Shown here: piece by piece, positions 49,897-60,769 of the stretch | Layout: every line of letters begins with the position of its first letter | Position numbering within the stretch: the first letter of the stretch is position 1 | From: Bosea sp. AS-1 | GTDB lineage: Bacteria > Pseudomonadota > Alphaproteobacteria > Rhizobiales > Beijerinckiaceae | Length of the DNA stretch: 64,000 nt | Direction: 5' to 3' | Assembly (NCBI RefSeq): GCF_002220095.1 | Contig: NZ_CP022372.1 | Span: forward strand, 1,708,501 to 1,772,500 | Translations under genes and position numbers: made by a program | Notes under the pieces: model-generated | The model's database searches: none | Seen by the model: the letters and a program-made list of their open reading frames with translations, nothing else | Told to the model about the DNA's origin: nothing

Positions 49897-50358
49897 ATGA
49901 CCAGCCTGCGCGAGCGCTTCACCGCCGACATGAAGGAAGCGATGAAGGCCGGCGAGAAAGCGAAGGTCGCGGCGATCCGCCTGATCAGCGCTGCGCTGAA
50001 GGAAAAGGACATCGAGGCCCGCGGCGCCGGCAAGGGCGAGGCCACGCCCGACGAGATTCTCGGCGTGCTGCAGAAGATGATCAAGCAGCGCCAGGAATCG
50101 ATCGCGATCTACGACGCCAACGGCCGTCCCGAGCTCGCCGAGGGCGAGCGTGCCGAGGTTGCGGTGATCTCTTCCTATCTCCCGAAGCAGATGTCCGACG
50201 ATGAGGTGAAGGCCGCGATCGACAAGGCCATCGCCGAGACTGGCGCGACCGCCGTCAAGGATATGGGCAAGGTCATCGGCGTGCTCCGCGCCGCCTATGC
50301 TGGCCAGATGGATTTCGGCAAGGCCAGCCCGATGGTGAAGGCGGCGCTCGGCGGTTGA
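49897..50358 (+). CDS. GatB/YqeY domain protein
   Basis: This 153-residue protein has the YqeY fold: SLRERFTADMKEAMKAGEKAK, then VLQKMIKQRQESIAIYDANGR and a C-terminal GKVIGVLRAAYAGQMDFGKA. The domain is shared with the GatB tail and may bind tRNA, but no reaction is assigned. It is divergent from carA and precedes dnaG, an order common in alphaproteobacteria. GAAAAGGACG precedes the ATG. Confidence 0.93.
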   Translation: MTSLRERFTADMKEAMKAGEKAKVAAIRLISAALKEKDIEARGAGKGEATPDEILGVLQKMIKQRQESIAIYDANGRPELAEGERAEVAVISSYLPKQMSDDEVKAAIDKAIAETGATAVKDMGKVIGVLRAAYAGQMDFGKASPMVKAALGG

Positions 50359-50405
50359 GCAACGCGGGGACACCATCGCCCCAGCCTCTGTGAATCACAG
50401 TTGAA

Positions 50406-50446
50406 AGCCAGCCGCCAGCATGATCGGCGGTTGGCTTTCGGCCTTT
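50406..50446 (+). terminator. Terminator-like hairpin between yqeY and dnaG
   Basis: AGCCAGCCGCC (50406-50416) pairs with GGCGGTTGGCT (50426-50436) with one G-T wobble. A short T-containing tail (TTCGGCCTTT) follows. It is probably a weak or partial terminator. Confidence 0.5.
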
Positions 50447-50465
50447 GCAGGTCCACATAAGATCA

Positions 50466-52364
50466 ATGAAGTTCCCGCCCTCCGTCCTTGAGGAAATCAA
50501 GGCGCGGCTGCCTGTCTCGGCGGTCGTGGGCAAACGCGTGCGCCTGCAGAAGGCTGGGCGCGAATGGAAGGGACTCTCGCCCTTCAACGCCGAAAAGACG
50601 GCTTCCTTCTTCGTCAACGACCAGAAGGCATCCTTCTTCGATTTCTCGTCCGGCAAGAACGGCGACATCTTCAAGTTCGTGATGGAGACCGAGGGGCTTT
50701 CCTTCCCCGAGGCGGTCGAGAAGCTCGCGGCGGAAGCCGGCGTGATGCTGCCGAGGATCACGCAGGAGGCGCAGGTCCAGGAAGAGAAGCGCAAGGGCCT
50801 GCACGAGGTCGTCGAGCTTGCCGCGAAATTCTTCGAGGCCGAGTTGATGGCTGAGCGCGGCGGGCCGGCGCGGCGTTATCTCGCCTCGCGCGGCCTCGAC
50901 GGCGAGGCGCGCACGCGCTTCCGCCTCGGCTATGGCCCGGCTGATCGCTTCGCGCTACGCGACCATCTGGCGGGGAGGGGCGTCCCGGCCGAGCTGATGA
51001 TGGAGGCGGGGCTTCTGGTGCATGGCGAGGAGATCGCCGTGCCCTATGACCGCTTCCGCGACCGCGTGATGTTCCCGATCCACGATGCGCGTGGCCGCGT
51101 CGTCGCCTTTGGCGGCCGGGCAATGAGTTCGGAGGTTGCGGCGAAGTATCTGAACTCGCCGGAGACGCCGCTCTTTCACAAGGGCCATCTGCTGTTCAAC
51201 CACCACAATGCCCGCAAGGCCTCGCACGACACCGGGCAGGTGATCGTGGTGGAGGGCTATGTCGACGTCATCGCGATGTCGCTGTCCGGTTATCCCCAGA
51301 CGGTGGCACCGCTTGGCACGGCCCTGACGGAAGACCAGCTCGGTTTGCTCTGGCGCATGGCCGACGAGCCGGTGATCTGCCTCGACGGCGACAAGGCGGG
51401 CCGCAAGGCGGCGAGCCGTGCCATCGATCTCGCTCTGCCGCTGCTGGAGCCGGGCAAGTCGCTTTCCTTCGCGCTGCTGCCCGACGGGCAGGACCCGGAC
51501 GACCTCGCCCGCTCCGGTGGGCGGCAGGCGATCGCCGAGGTGGTCGCCGCGGCGCGCCCGCTGGTCGACATGCTCTGGCAGCGCGAGGTCGAGGCCGGCC
51601 CGCTCGATACACCGGAGCGCCGCGCCGCCTTCGAGCGGCGGTTGAAAGAGCCGCTCGGACAGATCCGGGACGAGACCACGCGCAAGCATTATCGCCGCGA
51701 GATGGACGAGCGGCTGGCGCAGCTTTTCGCCAGCTCCGCCCCGGCACGCTCGGAGCGTGGTGGCCGCGATGGCAATTTCCAGCGCGGGCGTGGCGGGGTG
51801 GGGCCGGGTCGCGGTGGTTTCCGGCAGGCTCCGCCCTGGCTCGCCGGCCCGCTCAGGGCGTCGAGCGCGCTGACCCAGTCACGGCTGGTGACGAAGCTGC
51901 GCGGAGAGGATGCTCGCGAGGCCTTCATCCTGCTGGCGCTGGCGAGCCATCCCGACCTCATTCTGCGCTGCGTCGACGAGATCGCGGAGTTGTCGCTCGA
52001 TGGCCCGGCGGCGGAGCGCCTGCGGCAGGCCTTGCTCGATGCGGTGGAAGATGCACTCGACCGTGAGACGCTGGCGAATCGCCTCGCCCAGCCGCGGGTG
52101 CGGGAGGCGTATAACCAGCTCATGGCGGTGACGGGGCCTGCGGAGCGGCGCAAACTTGCGCAAGATGCTGATCCTGAATCGGTTTTCGACTCGATTCATC
52201 AGGCTCTCGTCTTGCATCATCGCGCGCGAACGCTAAATAGCGAGTTGAGAGCAGCCGAGCGCGCATTGGCTGACGAAGCGACCGAAGCCAATTTCGCCTG
52301 GATCAAGGACGTGAAGGCCCGCCTCGAGACCATCGAAGGCACTGAGGCCATGTCCGAGGATTGA
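50466..52364 (+). CDS. dnaG: DNA primase
   Basis: This 632-residue enzyme makes RNA primers at the replication fork. The N-terminal zinc-ribbon position is preserved (GLSPFNAEKTASFFVNDQ, then FFDFSSGKNGDIF), but all four metal ligands (C, H, C, C in E. coli) are replaced by S, N, D and S, a trait seen in alphaproteobacterial primases. The catalytic core has VPYDRFRDRVMFPI, the TOPRIM segment VVEGYVDVIAMS (about residue 262) and CLDGDKAGRKAA. A Gly/Arg-rich linker precedes a C-terminal DnaB-binding part. The start at 50466 fits MKFPPSVLEEIKARLPV. Confidence 0.97.
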   Translation: MKFPPSVLEEIKARLPVSAVVGKRVRLQKAGREWKGLSPFNAEKTASFFVNDQKASFFDFSSGKNGDIFKFVMETEGLSFPEAVEKLAAEAGVMLPRITQEAQVQEEKRKGLHEVVELAAKFFEAELMAERGGPARRYLASRGLDGEARTRFRLGYGPADRFALRDHLAGRGVPAELMMEAGLLVHGEEIAVPYDRFRDRVMFPIHDARGRVVAFGGRAMSSEVAAKYLNSPETPLFHKGHLLFNHHNARKASHDTGQVIVVEGYVDVIAMSLSGYPQTVAPLGTALTEDQLGLLWRMADEPVICLDGDKAGRKAASRAIDLALPLLEPGKSLSFALLPDGQDPDDLARSGGRQAIAEVVAAARPLVDMLWQREVEAGPLDTPERRAAFERRLKEPLGQIRDETTRKHYRREMDERLAQLFASSAPARSERGGRDGNFQRGRGGVGPGRGGFRQAPPWLAGPLRASSALTQSRLVTKLRGEDAREAFILLALASHPDLILRCVDEIAELSLDGPAAERLRQALLDAVEDALDRETLANRLAQPRVREAYNQLMAVTGPAERRKLAQDADPESVFDSIHQALVLHHRARTLNSELRAAERALADEATEANFAWIKDVKARLETIEGTEAMSED

Positions 52365-52567
52365 TAGCCCAGCGAATGGCGGGAGCCGTCCGATGCGCGC
52401 GCAAGCTGCAGGGTGGTTCACGATTCGTCAACGACGTTCGGTGCCATCTGCAGGTGAGTGATTTGGGTGGGTGAGCGCGCCGGGCCTGCGGTCGCGCCGC
52501 CCTTTTATGCGTCGGTATCAGGGGCTTTCGTGCCCCAGGACGACGCGCGAGTGCGGAGCGCTGATTG

Positions 52568-54583
<2,016 letters not shown>

Positions 54584-54591
54584 GATGAAAA

Positions 54592-54614
54592 GGGCGCTTC
54601 CGGCGCCCTTTTTT
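54592..54614 (+). terminator. Intrinsic terminator of rpoD
   Basis: GGGCGC (54592-54597) pairs with GCGCCC (54603-54608) around TTCCG, followed by six Ts. Confidence 0.92.
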
Positions 54615-54788
54615 GTTGCTGCATGTTGCGCCCTGTGACGGGTGGCTCCGGCAGAAGCCGTCTTTCGGCGTTGGCGGCACGACCATCCCACGATCGGATG
54701 ATGCTTCGGGCCTTCGGACCCGCCAGTTTCAGACTGGGGAGCCCGGCGCTCCAAGCCTCATGGTCTCTCGATCGTTCCGGAGATTTTT

Positions 54789-55334
54789 ATGCTGCCTTTT
54801 GCCTATTCGGCGCTGGAGGAGCGCTTCGCCACCATTCGCCCCTGGGCCAAGACCGCGATCGGGGAGGCGACGAACCGCTGCGCCATCTGCATGGGCTACA
54901 CCTTGCGGCTGACGCCGTCGGAGGACGATGCGACCGTCGCCAGCCTTACGGGCGCGAAGGCCTCGTTCTCGTCGGCCCCCGCTCTGCCTGGCGCTCCGGT
55001 TCCCGTCGCCTTCGGTGGCGCCCCGCGCACGCTCAGCGCGCAGTTCTTCATCCGGGCGTCGGAATTGCTGCCGCGTGTGCTGCGCGCCTATGGGAAGCCA
55101 GACGTACAGGGTGTGTCCAACCAGGTCGCCAAGTCGGTCATCGGCAAGAAGGGCGTGCTCTATCTGGAGAACTGCTACCAGACGCCCGGCGACAAGCGGT
55201 TCTCGTTTCCCTTCCTGCAAAGGACGACCGGTGACCATTGGGACCTGTTCAACGGGGCTGCCATGGTGGCGGAGGGATTGATGATCTCGGGCAACAACCA
55301 TGAGGGACAGCTTTATTTCTGGCAGGCCCGCTAG
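54789..55334 (+). CDS. Tae4-like peptidoglycan amidase (type VI secretion effector family)
   Basis: This 181-residue protein resembles the Tae4 amidase family, which cleaves gamma-D-glutamyl-DAP links in peptidoglycan. The catalytic-type Cys lies in ATNRCAICMGYTLRL (C31), and the His in TGDHWDLFNG (H150), with D152 next; the spacing and the GHxDLW-like motif fit the family. GKKGVLYLENCY sits between them. No signal peptide is visible. GGAG precedes the ATG by six bases. No Tai4-like immunity gene or secretion gene is close: the next gene is a LysE-type exporter. It could be an orphan effector or a domesticated enzyme. Confidence 0.65.
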   Translation: MLPFAYSALEERFATIRPWAKTAIGEATNRCAICMGYTLRLTPSEDDATVASLTGAKASFSSAPALPGAPVPVAFGGAPRTLSAQFFIRASELLPRVLRAYGKPDVQGVSNQVAKSVIGKKGVLYLENCYQTPGDKRFSFPFLQRTTGDHWDLFNGAAMVAEGLMISGNNHEGQLYFWQAR

Positions 55335-55432
55335 CCGGCTGGAGGCCGCCACACTCCTGAAACGGGGAGCTTGATCTCGACGGTGGAAGCGGGCTTGCTG
55401 GATCGGCAAGCGGTTCGGGAGGCCTCCTCTTC

Positions 55433-56044
55433 ATGTCGATCGAGTTCCTGCTCACCTCGCTCATCATCGTCGCTTCGCCGGGGACCGGCGCGCTCTACAC
55501 CATCGCCGCAGGGCTGACGCGGGGCCCCCGGGCAAGCGTCATCGCGGCGCTCGCCTGCACGCTCGGCATCGTGCCGCATCTGATGGCGGCGTTGATGGGG
55601 ATCGCGGCGGTGCTGCATGCCAGCGCGCTCGCCTTCGCCGTCGTGAAATATGCGGGCGTCGCCTATCTGCTCTTCATGGCCTGGCAGACGCTGAAGGAAC
55701 ATGGCGCGCTGAAGGTCGAGACCAAGGCGGATCCCCGCTCGGCCTGGCGCATGCTGCGCGACGGCATCGCCGTCAACCTGCTCAATCCGAAGCTCTCGAT
55801 CTTCTTCGTCGCCTTCCTGCCGCAGTTCATCGCAGCGGAGGAGGCCCATCCGCTGGCGCGCATGCTGGAGCTATCAGGCGTGTTCATGGCGATGACCTTC
55901 ATCGTCTTCGCGCTCTACGGGCTGTTCGCGGCGGCGATGCGCGACAAGGTCGTCAGCCGCCCGGCCGTGATGGCCTGGCTGAGGCGCAGCTTCGCGGCGG
56001 CCTTCGTGGCACTCGGCGCGAAGCTCGCACTGACCGAGCGCTGA
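55433..56044 (+). CDS. LysE family exporter
   Basis: This 203-residue membrane protein has about six hydrophobic segments with the family motifs SLIIVASPGTGALYTIAAGL (N-terminal) and LLNPKLSIFFVAFLPQF (central). Substrate unknown. It is only distantly similar to the LysE-family gene at 9118-9744. The stop is 7 bases before the next gene's ATG, so the two are probably cotranscribed. Confidence 0.9.
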   Translation: MSIEFLLTSLIIVASPGTGALYTIAAGLTRGPRASVIAALACTLGIVPHLMAALMGIAAVLHASALAFAVVKYAGVAYLLFMAWQTLKEHGALKVETKADPRSAWRMLRDGIAVNLLNPKLSIFFVAFLPQFIAAEEAHPLARMLELSGVFMAMTFIVFALYGLFAAAMRDKVVSRPAVMAWLRRSFAAAFVALGAKLALTER

Positions 56045-56051
56045 CGCGGCC

Positions 56052-56477
56052 ATGCTGCGCCAGACGATCCTCACCATCGAGACGCGCGGACCGGGGCTCT
56101 ACGAGTTCACGGACCGCGCCGCGGCCTTCGCCCGCGCTGGCGGCGAGCCGGAGGGGCTGCTGACGCTGTTCGTGCGGCACACCTCCTGCTCGCTGCTGAT
56201 CCAGGAGAATGCCGACCCCGACGTGCAGCGCGACCTCGACGCGTTCTTCCGCCGGCTGGTGCCGTCCGCCGATGATTCGGCGATGGGCTACCTCGTCCAT
56301 CGCGCCGAGGGGCCGGACGACATGCCGGCCCATATCAAGGCTGCGCTGACGCCGGTTTCACTGTCGATCCCGGTGATGGGCGGCCGGCTCGCGCTCGGCA
56401 CCTGGCAAGGCATCTACCTGTTCGAGCATCGCCAGGCGCCGCATCGGCGCGAAGTGGTGGCGCATCTCGCCGCCTGA
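56052..56477 (+). CDS. YjbQ (UPF0047) family protein
   Basis: This 141-residue protein matches the UPF0047/YjbQ family, members of which have thiamine phosphate synthase activity in vitro. Family sequences are LLTLFVRHTSCSLLIQENAD, MPAHIKAAL and RLALGTWQGIYLFEHR. The physiological role is unknown. It follows the LysE-type gene by 7 bases. Confidence 0.92.
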   Translation: MLRQTILTIETRGPGLYEFTDRAAAFARAGGEPEGLLTLFVRHTSCSLLIQENADPDVQRDLDAFFRRLVPSADDSAMGYLVHRAEGPDDMPAHIKAALTPVSLSIPVMGGRLALGTWQGIYLFEHRQAPHRREVVAHLAA

Positions 56478-56480
56478 AGC

Positions 56481-56732
56481 TCAGGCGGGCGGGGCGACGA
56501 GGAGCGCGACCAGCCGCCGGACAAGCGGCAGGATCAGGATCAGCGTCGGAAAGGCGACGAGCCAGGACAGCGCCCAGGAGACGGGCCAGATCCGCAGCAG
56601 CTCGCCGTTGAGGCCGAGCGCCTTCACGGTCGAGATGCCCGAGACGACGAAGGTCATCATCACGGACAGGATGAACGGCATCACGACCGCGCCATAGCGG
56701 GCCGGGAGGCGGCGGAAAATGGAATTTGACAT
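56481..56732 (-). CDS. DUF2798 small membrane protein
   Basis: This 83-residue protein has two transmembrane helices (AVVMPFILSVMMTFVVSGIS and WALSWLVAFPTLILILPLVR) and fits the DUF2798 family. Function unknown. The ATG at 56732 lies 10 bases from a large nested palindrome, which could control it. It converges with the YjbQ gene. Confidence 0.85.
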   Translation of the reverse strand: MSNSIFRRLPARYGAVVMPFILSVMMTFVVSGISTVKALGLNGELLRIWPVSWALSWLVAFPTLILILPLVRRLVALLVAPPA

Positions 56733-56741
56733 GGGAGTGCT

Positions 56742-56823
56742 TTCGTAAGCGGCAGGCCATCCGATGCGCATCCTGACGGCCGGGCCGGGGAGGATGCGTT
56801 GCCTGACGTGAGACGCTTACGAA
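56742..56823. repeat. Nested, evenly spaced inverted repeats before the DUF2798 gene
   Basis: The outer arms are TTCGTAAGCG (56742-56751) and CGCTTACGAA (56814-56823). The inner arms are GCATCCT (56768-56774) and AGGATGC (56791-56797). The three spacers are each exactly 16 bases. It covers the whole promoter region. Confidence 0.6.
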
Positions 56824-56881
56824 CGGGCTCGGCGCCCGATAGCAGCTGCATAATCGATCGCGCTGGCGTTGCCAAGCCGGC

Positions 56882-57214
56882 CTACCGCCCTGCGTAGGAT
56901 TCCGGCGTCGGCAGCGGTTCCCAGGCCTCACCGGCACCGACGAGACAGCTCATGCCGCCCGGTGTCGTGGCGAGCAGCGTCCAAGAGCCGGAGGGCCCGA
57001 CATAGAGCTCGAACAGCACGCCGCTCTCCGCCAGTCCACCGCCGACCACACGCTCGCCATAGCTCTCGTGGAGCCGTTCGGCGACATGAGAACGTTCGGC
57101 GCAGGGAGGGCCGCGCGGGGCAGGTTGCTGCGCGAAGACGGGGGCGGCCGGAAGCACGGCGGCCAGCCCCGCGACGACCAAAAATCTGGCGAAGACGAAA
57201 CCGGCATGCGTCAT
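56882..57214 (-). CDS. Small exported protein of unknown function
   Basis: This 110-residue protein has a signal peptide (ARFLVVAGLAAVLPAAPVFA). The mature part has three to four cysteines or conserved residues (GPPCAERSHVAERLHESYGE and GGMSCLVGAGEAWE) and looks like a compact lineage-specific family. GGGAGGTAGCC precedes the ATG at 57214. No function can be assigned. Confidence 0.7.
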   Translation of the reverse strand: MTHAGFVFARFLVVAGLAAVLPAAPVFAQQPAPRGPPCAERSHVAERLHESYGERVVGGGLAESGVLFELYVGPSGSWTLLATTPGGMSCLVGAGEAWEPLPTPESYAGR

Positions 57215-57416
57215 GGCTACCTCCCTTTCCGGGGGCGGCCGCTGGGCGGGAACTCTAGGGAAGCCTTGCGGCCGCCCTGGATGTATTTGATGTGGGAAGC
57301 CCCAGGCGCGGTTCAAGCGGGGCATGAGAAGGAAGGCGGCTTCGCAACCGGCGCAAACAAGGTTCCCCTCGGCAGGGGAGCTGGCCTATATCAGGCGGGA
57401 GGAGCGCGGAGGTTTC

Positions 57417-57704
57417 ATGTCTTTCTTCAAATCGCTGTTCGGTGGTGGCAAGCCGGCCGAGGACAAGCCGGCCGGGCCGGTCAAGAGCATCGAGCACAAT
57501 GGCTTCACCATCCATGCCACGCCCTATCAGGAAGGCGGGCAATATCAGCTCTGCGGCATCATCGAGAAGGTGATCGACGGTGAGACGAAGAGCCATCGCT
57601 TCATCCGTGCCGACCGTTTCCCGGGGCAGGCGGAGGCCGCCGATTTCACCCTGACCAAGGGCCAGCAGATCGTCGACATGGAAGGCGAGCGCATCTTCCG
57701 CTGA
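57417..57704 (+). CDS. HlyU family protein
   Basis: This 95-residue protein matches the HlyU family annotated as transcriptional regulators: MSFFKSLFGGGKPAE, then SIEHNGFTIHATPYQEGGQY and DRFPGQAEAADFTLTKGQQI. No HTH is visible. The start at 57417 is preceded by a GGAGG site (GCGGAGG). Regulatory role here is unproven. Confidence 0.85.
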   Translation: MSFFKSLFGGGKPAEDKPAGPVKSIEHNGFTIHATPYQEGGQYQLCGIIEKVIDGETKSHRFIRADRFPGQAEAADFTLTKGQQIVDMEGERIFR

Positions 57705-57761
57705 GTGGCGCGCCGGACCCGCTTTTCGGCCCGAAGCTATCGCGACATCCGGGCCAGCCGA

Positions 57762-58787
57762 TCAGAAGGCGGCGGCGCCCGTGACCGCGTGCAGTTCCGC
57801 GAGCAGGGCGTTCGCTGCCCATCGCCGCCTGGGCGTGGTTTTCTCTGCCATATGGACGAGGGCGCAGAGCTTCGCATTGACGGGAGCCTCGCCGCCGAGC
57901 CGGTTGGCGAGCCTGACGATCTCGCCATTGATCCAGTCGATCTCCGTCGGGCGTCCGGCGGCGAGATCGTCCGACATCGAGGATCGCGCCGCGGGGTCGA
58001 TCGCGAGCATGCGTCCGGCCAGCGGCGAGAAGGCGGCGTCGGGCAGCGCGAGCAGCGCCGGAATCCAGCCGGCAGGCAACGGCGTCAAACGCGCCGGCGC
58101 GATGCCGGCACGCCGCATGACACGCAGAGCCTCGCGCTGCGCCAGCGCGAGGCAGCGACGGTAGCTACGCTCTGACAGCTCTTCCCGCAGCGGCTTGTCA
58201 GCGAGCGCATTGATCGCGTTGTTGAGGTTGAGGAGCAGTTTTGCCCATTGGACCGGAGCCATGTCGGCATGGCGTTCGAGCGGGAGCGCGGCCTGCTGAA
58301 ATGCCGACAGGTCGGGCTCGCCGGGAGGGCTTGCCTGCAAGGCAAGGGTGCCTTCGGAAGCCTGGTGAAAGTGACCTGGTGCGGGGCTGATGATGTTGAA
58401 CGGCACCATCCCGTCCAGCACCGTTTGTGTCAGCCCGGCGCGCAGAACATGACCGTTTCCGACGCCATTCTGGAAGCTGAGGACCGTGGCGTCGGTGCGC
58501 AGCAGGGGCGCAAGCTCGGCCGCGGCGGCGGCCGTGCCTCCCGACTTCACAGTGAGAAGAAGGAGATCGGCATCGGCCGCGGCGGCCGGGTCGGTCGCGA
58601 AGGCGATCGCCGCGGGCGGAATGGACCAGCGGTGGCCGTTGTAATGCGAGAGCGCAAGGCCGTGCTCGCGTAGCGCCGCGCCTACCGCAGCTCGGCCGAC
58701 GAACCGGATGTCGGCACCCGCGGCGAGGAGGCGCCCGCCGATATAGCAGCCGACGGAGCCGGCCCCGTAGATGCAGATCCTCGTCAT
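57762..58787 (-). CDS. 2-dehydropantoate 2-reductase family protein
   Basis: This 341-residue protein has a Rossmann motif CIYGAGSVGCYIGGRLL, LLLTVKSGGTAAAA and SFQNGVGNG, and the C-terminal ketopantoate reductase domain (WAKLLLNLNNAINALADKPL). PanE reduces ketopantoate in pantothenate synthesis, but paralogues with other substrates are common, so panE is not certain. No panB or panC is nearby. The start at 58787 fits the motif. Confidence 0.88.
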   Translation of the reverse strand: MTRICIYGAGSVGCYIGGRLLAAGADIRFVGRAAVGAALREHGLALSHYNGHRWSIPPAAIAFATDPAAAADADLLLLTVKSGGTAAAAAELAPLLRTDATVLSFQNGVGNGHVLRAGLTQTVLDGMVPFNIISPAPGHFHQASEGTLALQASPPGEPDLSAFQQAALPLERHADMAPVQWAKLLLNLNNAINALADKPLREELSERSYRRCLALAQREALRVMRRAGIAPARLTPLPAGWIPALLALPDAAFSPLAGRMLAIDPAARSSMSDDLAAGRPTEIDWINGEIVRLANRLGGEAPVNAKLCALVHMAEKTTPRRRWAANALLAELHAVTGAAAF

Positions 58788-58982
58788 GAGCGGGCGCTCC
58801 CGAGCCCGTGGCATTCTCCGCCGCTGCCGGTGAGGGTCAAGCCGGGTGAGCGCAGCGCGTCTCCGGCGCCTTGCCGGTCCGTTGCCTGGCGCGCGGCGGG
58901 GCTGTGCCGTCTGCGCTTGTGCCAGGACCGGTTGCTGCTAATCCTGCCAGCAGGCCGCATCAGAACCGGCTATCGAGGACGC

Positions 58983-60236
58983 ATGACCCAAGGTTCCCTT
59001 CGCGCCGCCGGCCGCTACGAGCCCGATTCCCCCTATGCCTGGCTGCGGCTGGCGGTTGCGCTGGTGGTCGGCACTGTCGCCTGCGTCGGCTCCTGGTCGG
59101 TGGTCGTGGTGCTGCCGGCGATGCAGGGCGAATTCGATACGCTGCGCTCCGGCGCCTCGCTGCCCTATACCTTCGCCATGCTGGGCTTCGGCGCCGGCAA
59201 TATCGTGATGGGACGCATCGCCGATCGCTACGGCATCATGGTGCCGATCGTGATGGGTGCGCTGTTGCTTGCCGCCGGTTATGTCGCCGCCGGCCTGTCC
59301 CACTCGCTCTGGCAGTTCGCGCTGGCGCACGGCTTGTTGATCGGCTTCGGTACCGGCGCTGGTTTTTCGCCGCTGATTTCCGATCTCTCGCACTGGTTCC
59401 GCAAGCATCGCGGGCTTGCCGTGGTCTGCGGCGCGTCCGGCAGCTATCTCGCCGGCGTGGTCTGGCCGCAGATCATCACCTGGGGTCTCGCCCATCATGG
59501 CTGGCGCATGACCCATTTCGGCATTGCCGTCGTCGCGCTGGTCGTGATGCTGCCGCTGGCGCCGTTCTTCCGCCGCCAGCCGGCGGCGGCGGTGCTCGCC
59601 CATGCCGACAGCCACAGCGCCGGCGCGCGCAGCGATCTCGGCCTCAGCGCCAACCAGTTGCAAGCACTGCTCTGCGTCGCCGGTTTCGCCTGCTGCGTCG
59701 CGATGGCGATGCCGCAGGTCCACATCGTCGCCTATTGCGGCGACCTCGGCTATGGGGTGGCGCGTGGCGCCGAGATGCTCTCGCTGATGATGCTGCTCGG
59801 CATCGTCAGCCGCATCGGCTCCGGTTTCGTCGCCGACCGGATCGGCGGCACTGCCACGCTGCTGCTCGGCTCGCTGATGCAGGGTGTGGCGCTCTTCCTC
59901 TATCTCTGGTTCGACGGCCTCTCGTCGCTCTACATCGTCAGCGGCCTGTTCGGTCTGTTCCAGGGCGGCATCGTGCCGATGTATGCCGTCGTCATCCGCG
60001 AATATCTACCGGCGCGGCAGGCGGGGGTGCGGATCGGGCTCGTCATGTCCGTGACCGTGCTGGGCATGGCGGTCGGCGGCTATCTCTCCGGCGTGATCTT
60101 CGATTATTTCAGCTCCTACCGCATGGCCTTCCTCAACGGGCTCGCCTGGAACCTGATCAACATCAGCATCGTCTCCTGGCTGATGCTGCGGACGCGGGCG
60201 AAACCCGAGCAGGCGGTTCAGGTCGCCGGGCGATAG
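58983..60236 (+). CDS. MFS transporter, monocarboxylate/OFA-like
   Basis: This 417-residue membrane protein has 12 hydrophobic segments and MFS motif A-like GRIADRYGIMVPIV in the TM2-3 loop. SVVVVLPAMQGEFDTLRSGA is the first extracytoplasmic region; FRKHRGLAVVCGASGSYLAG resembles the oxalate/formate and monocarboxylate branch. Substrate unknown. Its last 19 bases overlap the convergent VOC gene. Confidence 0.9.
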   Translation: MTQGSLRAAGRYEPDSPYAWLRLAVALVVGTVACVGSWSVVVVLPAMQGEFDTLRSGASLPYTFAMLGFGAGNIVMGRIADRYGIMVPIVMGALLLAAGYVAAGLSHSLWQFALAHGLLIGFGTGAGFSPLISDLSHWFRKHRGLAVVCGASGSYLAGVVWPQIITWGLAHHGWRMTHFGIAVVALVVMLPLAPFFRRQPAAAVLAHADSHSAGARSDLGLSANQLQALLCVAGFACCVAMAMPQVHIVAYCGDLGYGVARGAEMLSLMMLLGIVSRIGSGFVADRIGGTATLLLGSLMQGVALFLYLWFDGLSSLYIVSGLFGLFQGGIVPMYAVVIREYLPARQAGVRIGLVMSVTVLGMAVGGYLSGVIFDYFSSYRMAFLNGLAWNLINISIVSWLMLRTRAKPEQAVQVAGR

Positions 60237-60637
60237 GTGCCGAAGCACCAGAGGTGGCCCTCGGGGTCGCGGCAGATGAAGTCGCGGCTGCCATAAGGCT
60301 GGTCGCGCGGCTCCATGCAGATCTCGGCGCCAGCCTTGCGTGCGCGTTCGCAGCGGGCGTCGATATCGTCGGTTGCGATATAGGGCGAGGCGGTGGTGCC
60401 GCCGAGCTCTGCCGGGCGCGAGACGAGCTTGCCGAACTCGTTGCCTTCGGACGAGCCGAGCATGACGAAGCAGTCGCCCATGCGCAGCTCGCCATGGAGC
60501 AGCGTCTTGCCGTTCTCCGAATAGTGGGCGGCATGCTTCTCGAAGCCGAAGGCCTCGACCAGCCAGTCAATCATGCGCGGGCCGTCGAGATAGCGCAGCG
60601 AGATGATGATCAGCGGCTTCTGGTTGGGCATGGCCAT
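60218..60637 (-). CDS. VOC (glyoxalase-like) family protein
   Basis: This 139-residue protein has two beta-alpha-beta-beta-beta units of the vicinal-oxygen-chelate fold: ISLRYLDGPRMIDWLVEAFG, HGELRMGDCFVML, and the second unit with GSRDFICRDPEGHLWCFG. It resembles the PhnB-like/SufE-like group with unknown function. Its stop overlaps the MFS gene by 19 bases. Confidence 0.88.
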   Translation of the reverse strand: MAMPNQKPLIIISLRYLDGPRMIDWLVEAFGFEKHAAHYSENGKTLLHGELRMGDCFVMLGSSEGNEFGKLVSRPAELGGTTASPYIATDDIDARCERARKAGAEICMEPRDQPYGSRDFICRDPEGHLWCFGTYRPAT

Positions 60638-60769
60638 GCTCCGACACGAGATCGCGAGGGCATTCTCGCTGATTGCGGCACGATCGGCAAAGCATCTGCC
60701 GCTTGCCGGGTGCGACGACGCCCGCCATCATCGCGCTCGGATTCCTGCTCCGGAGGCGACGAGACGACC

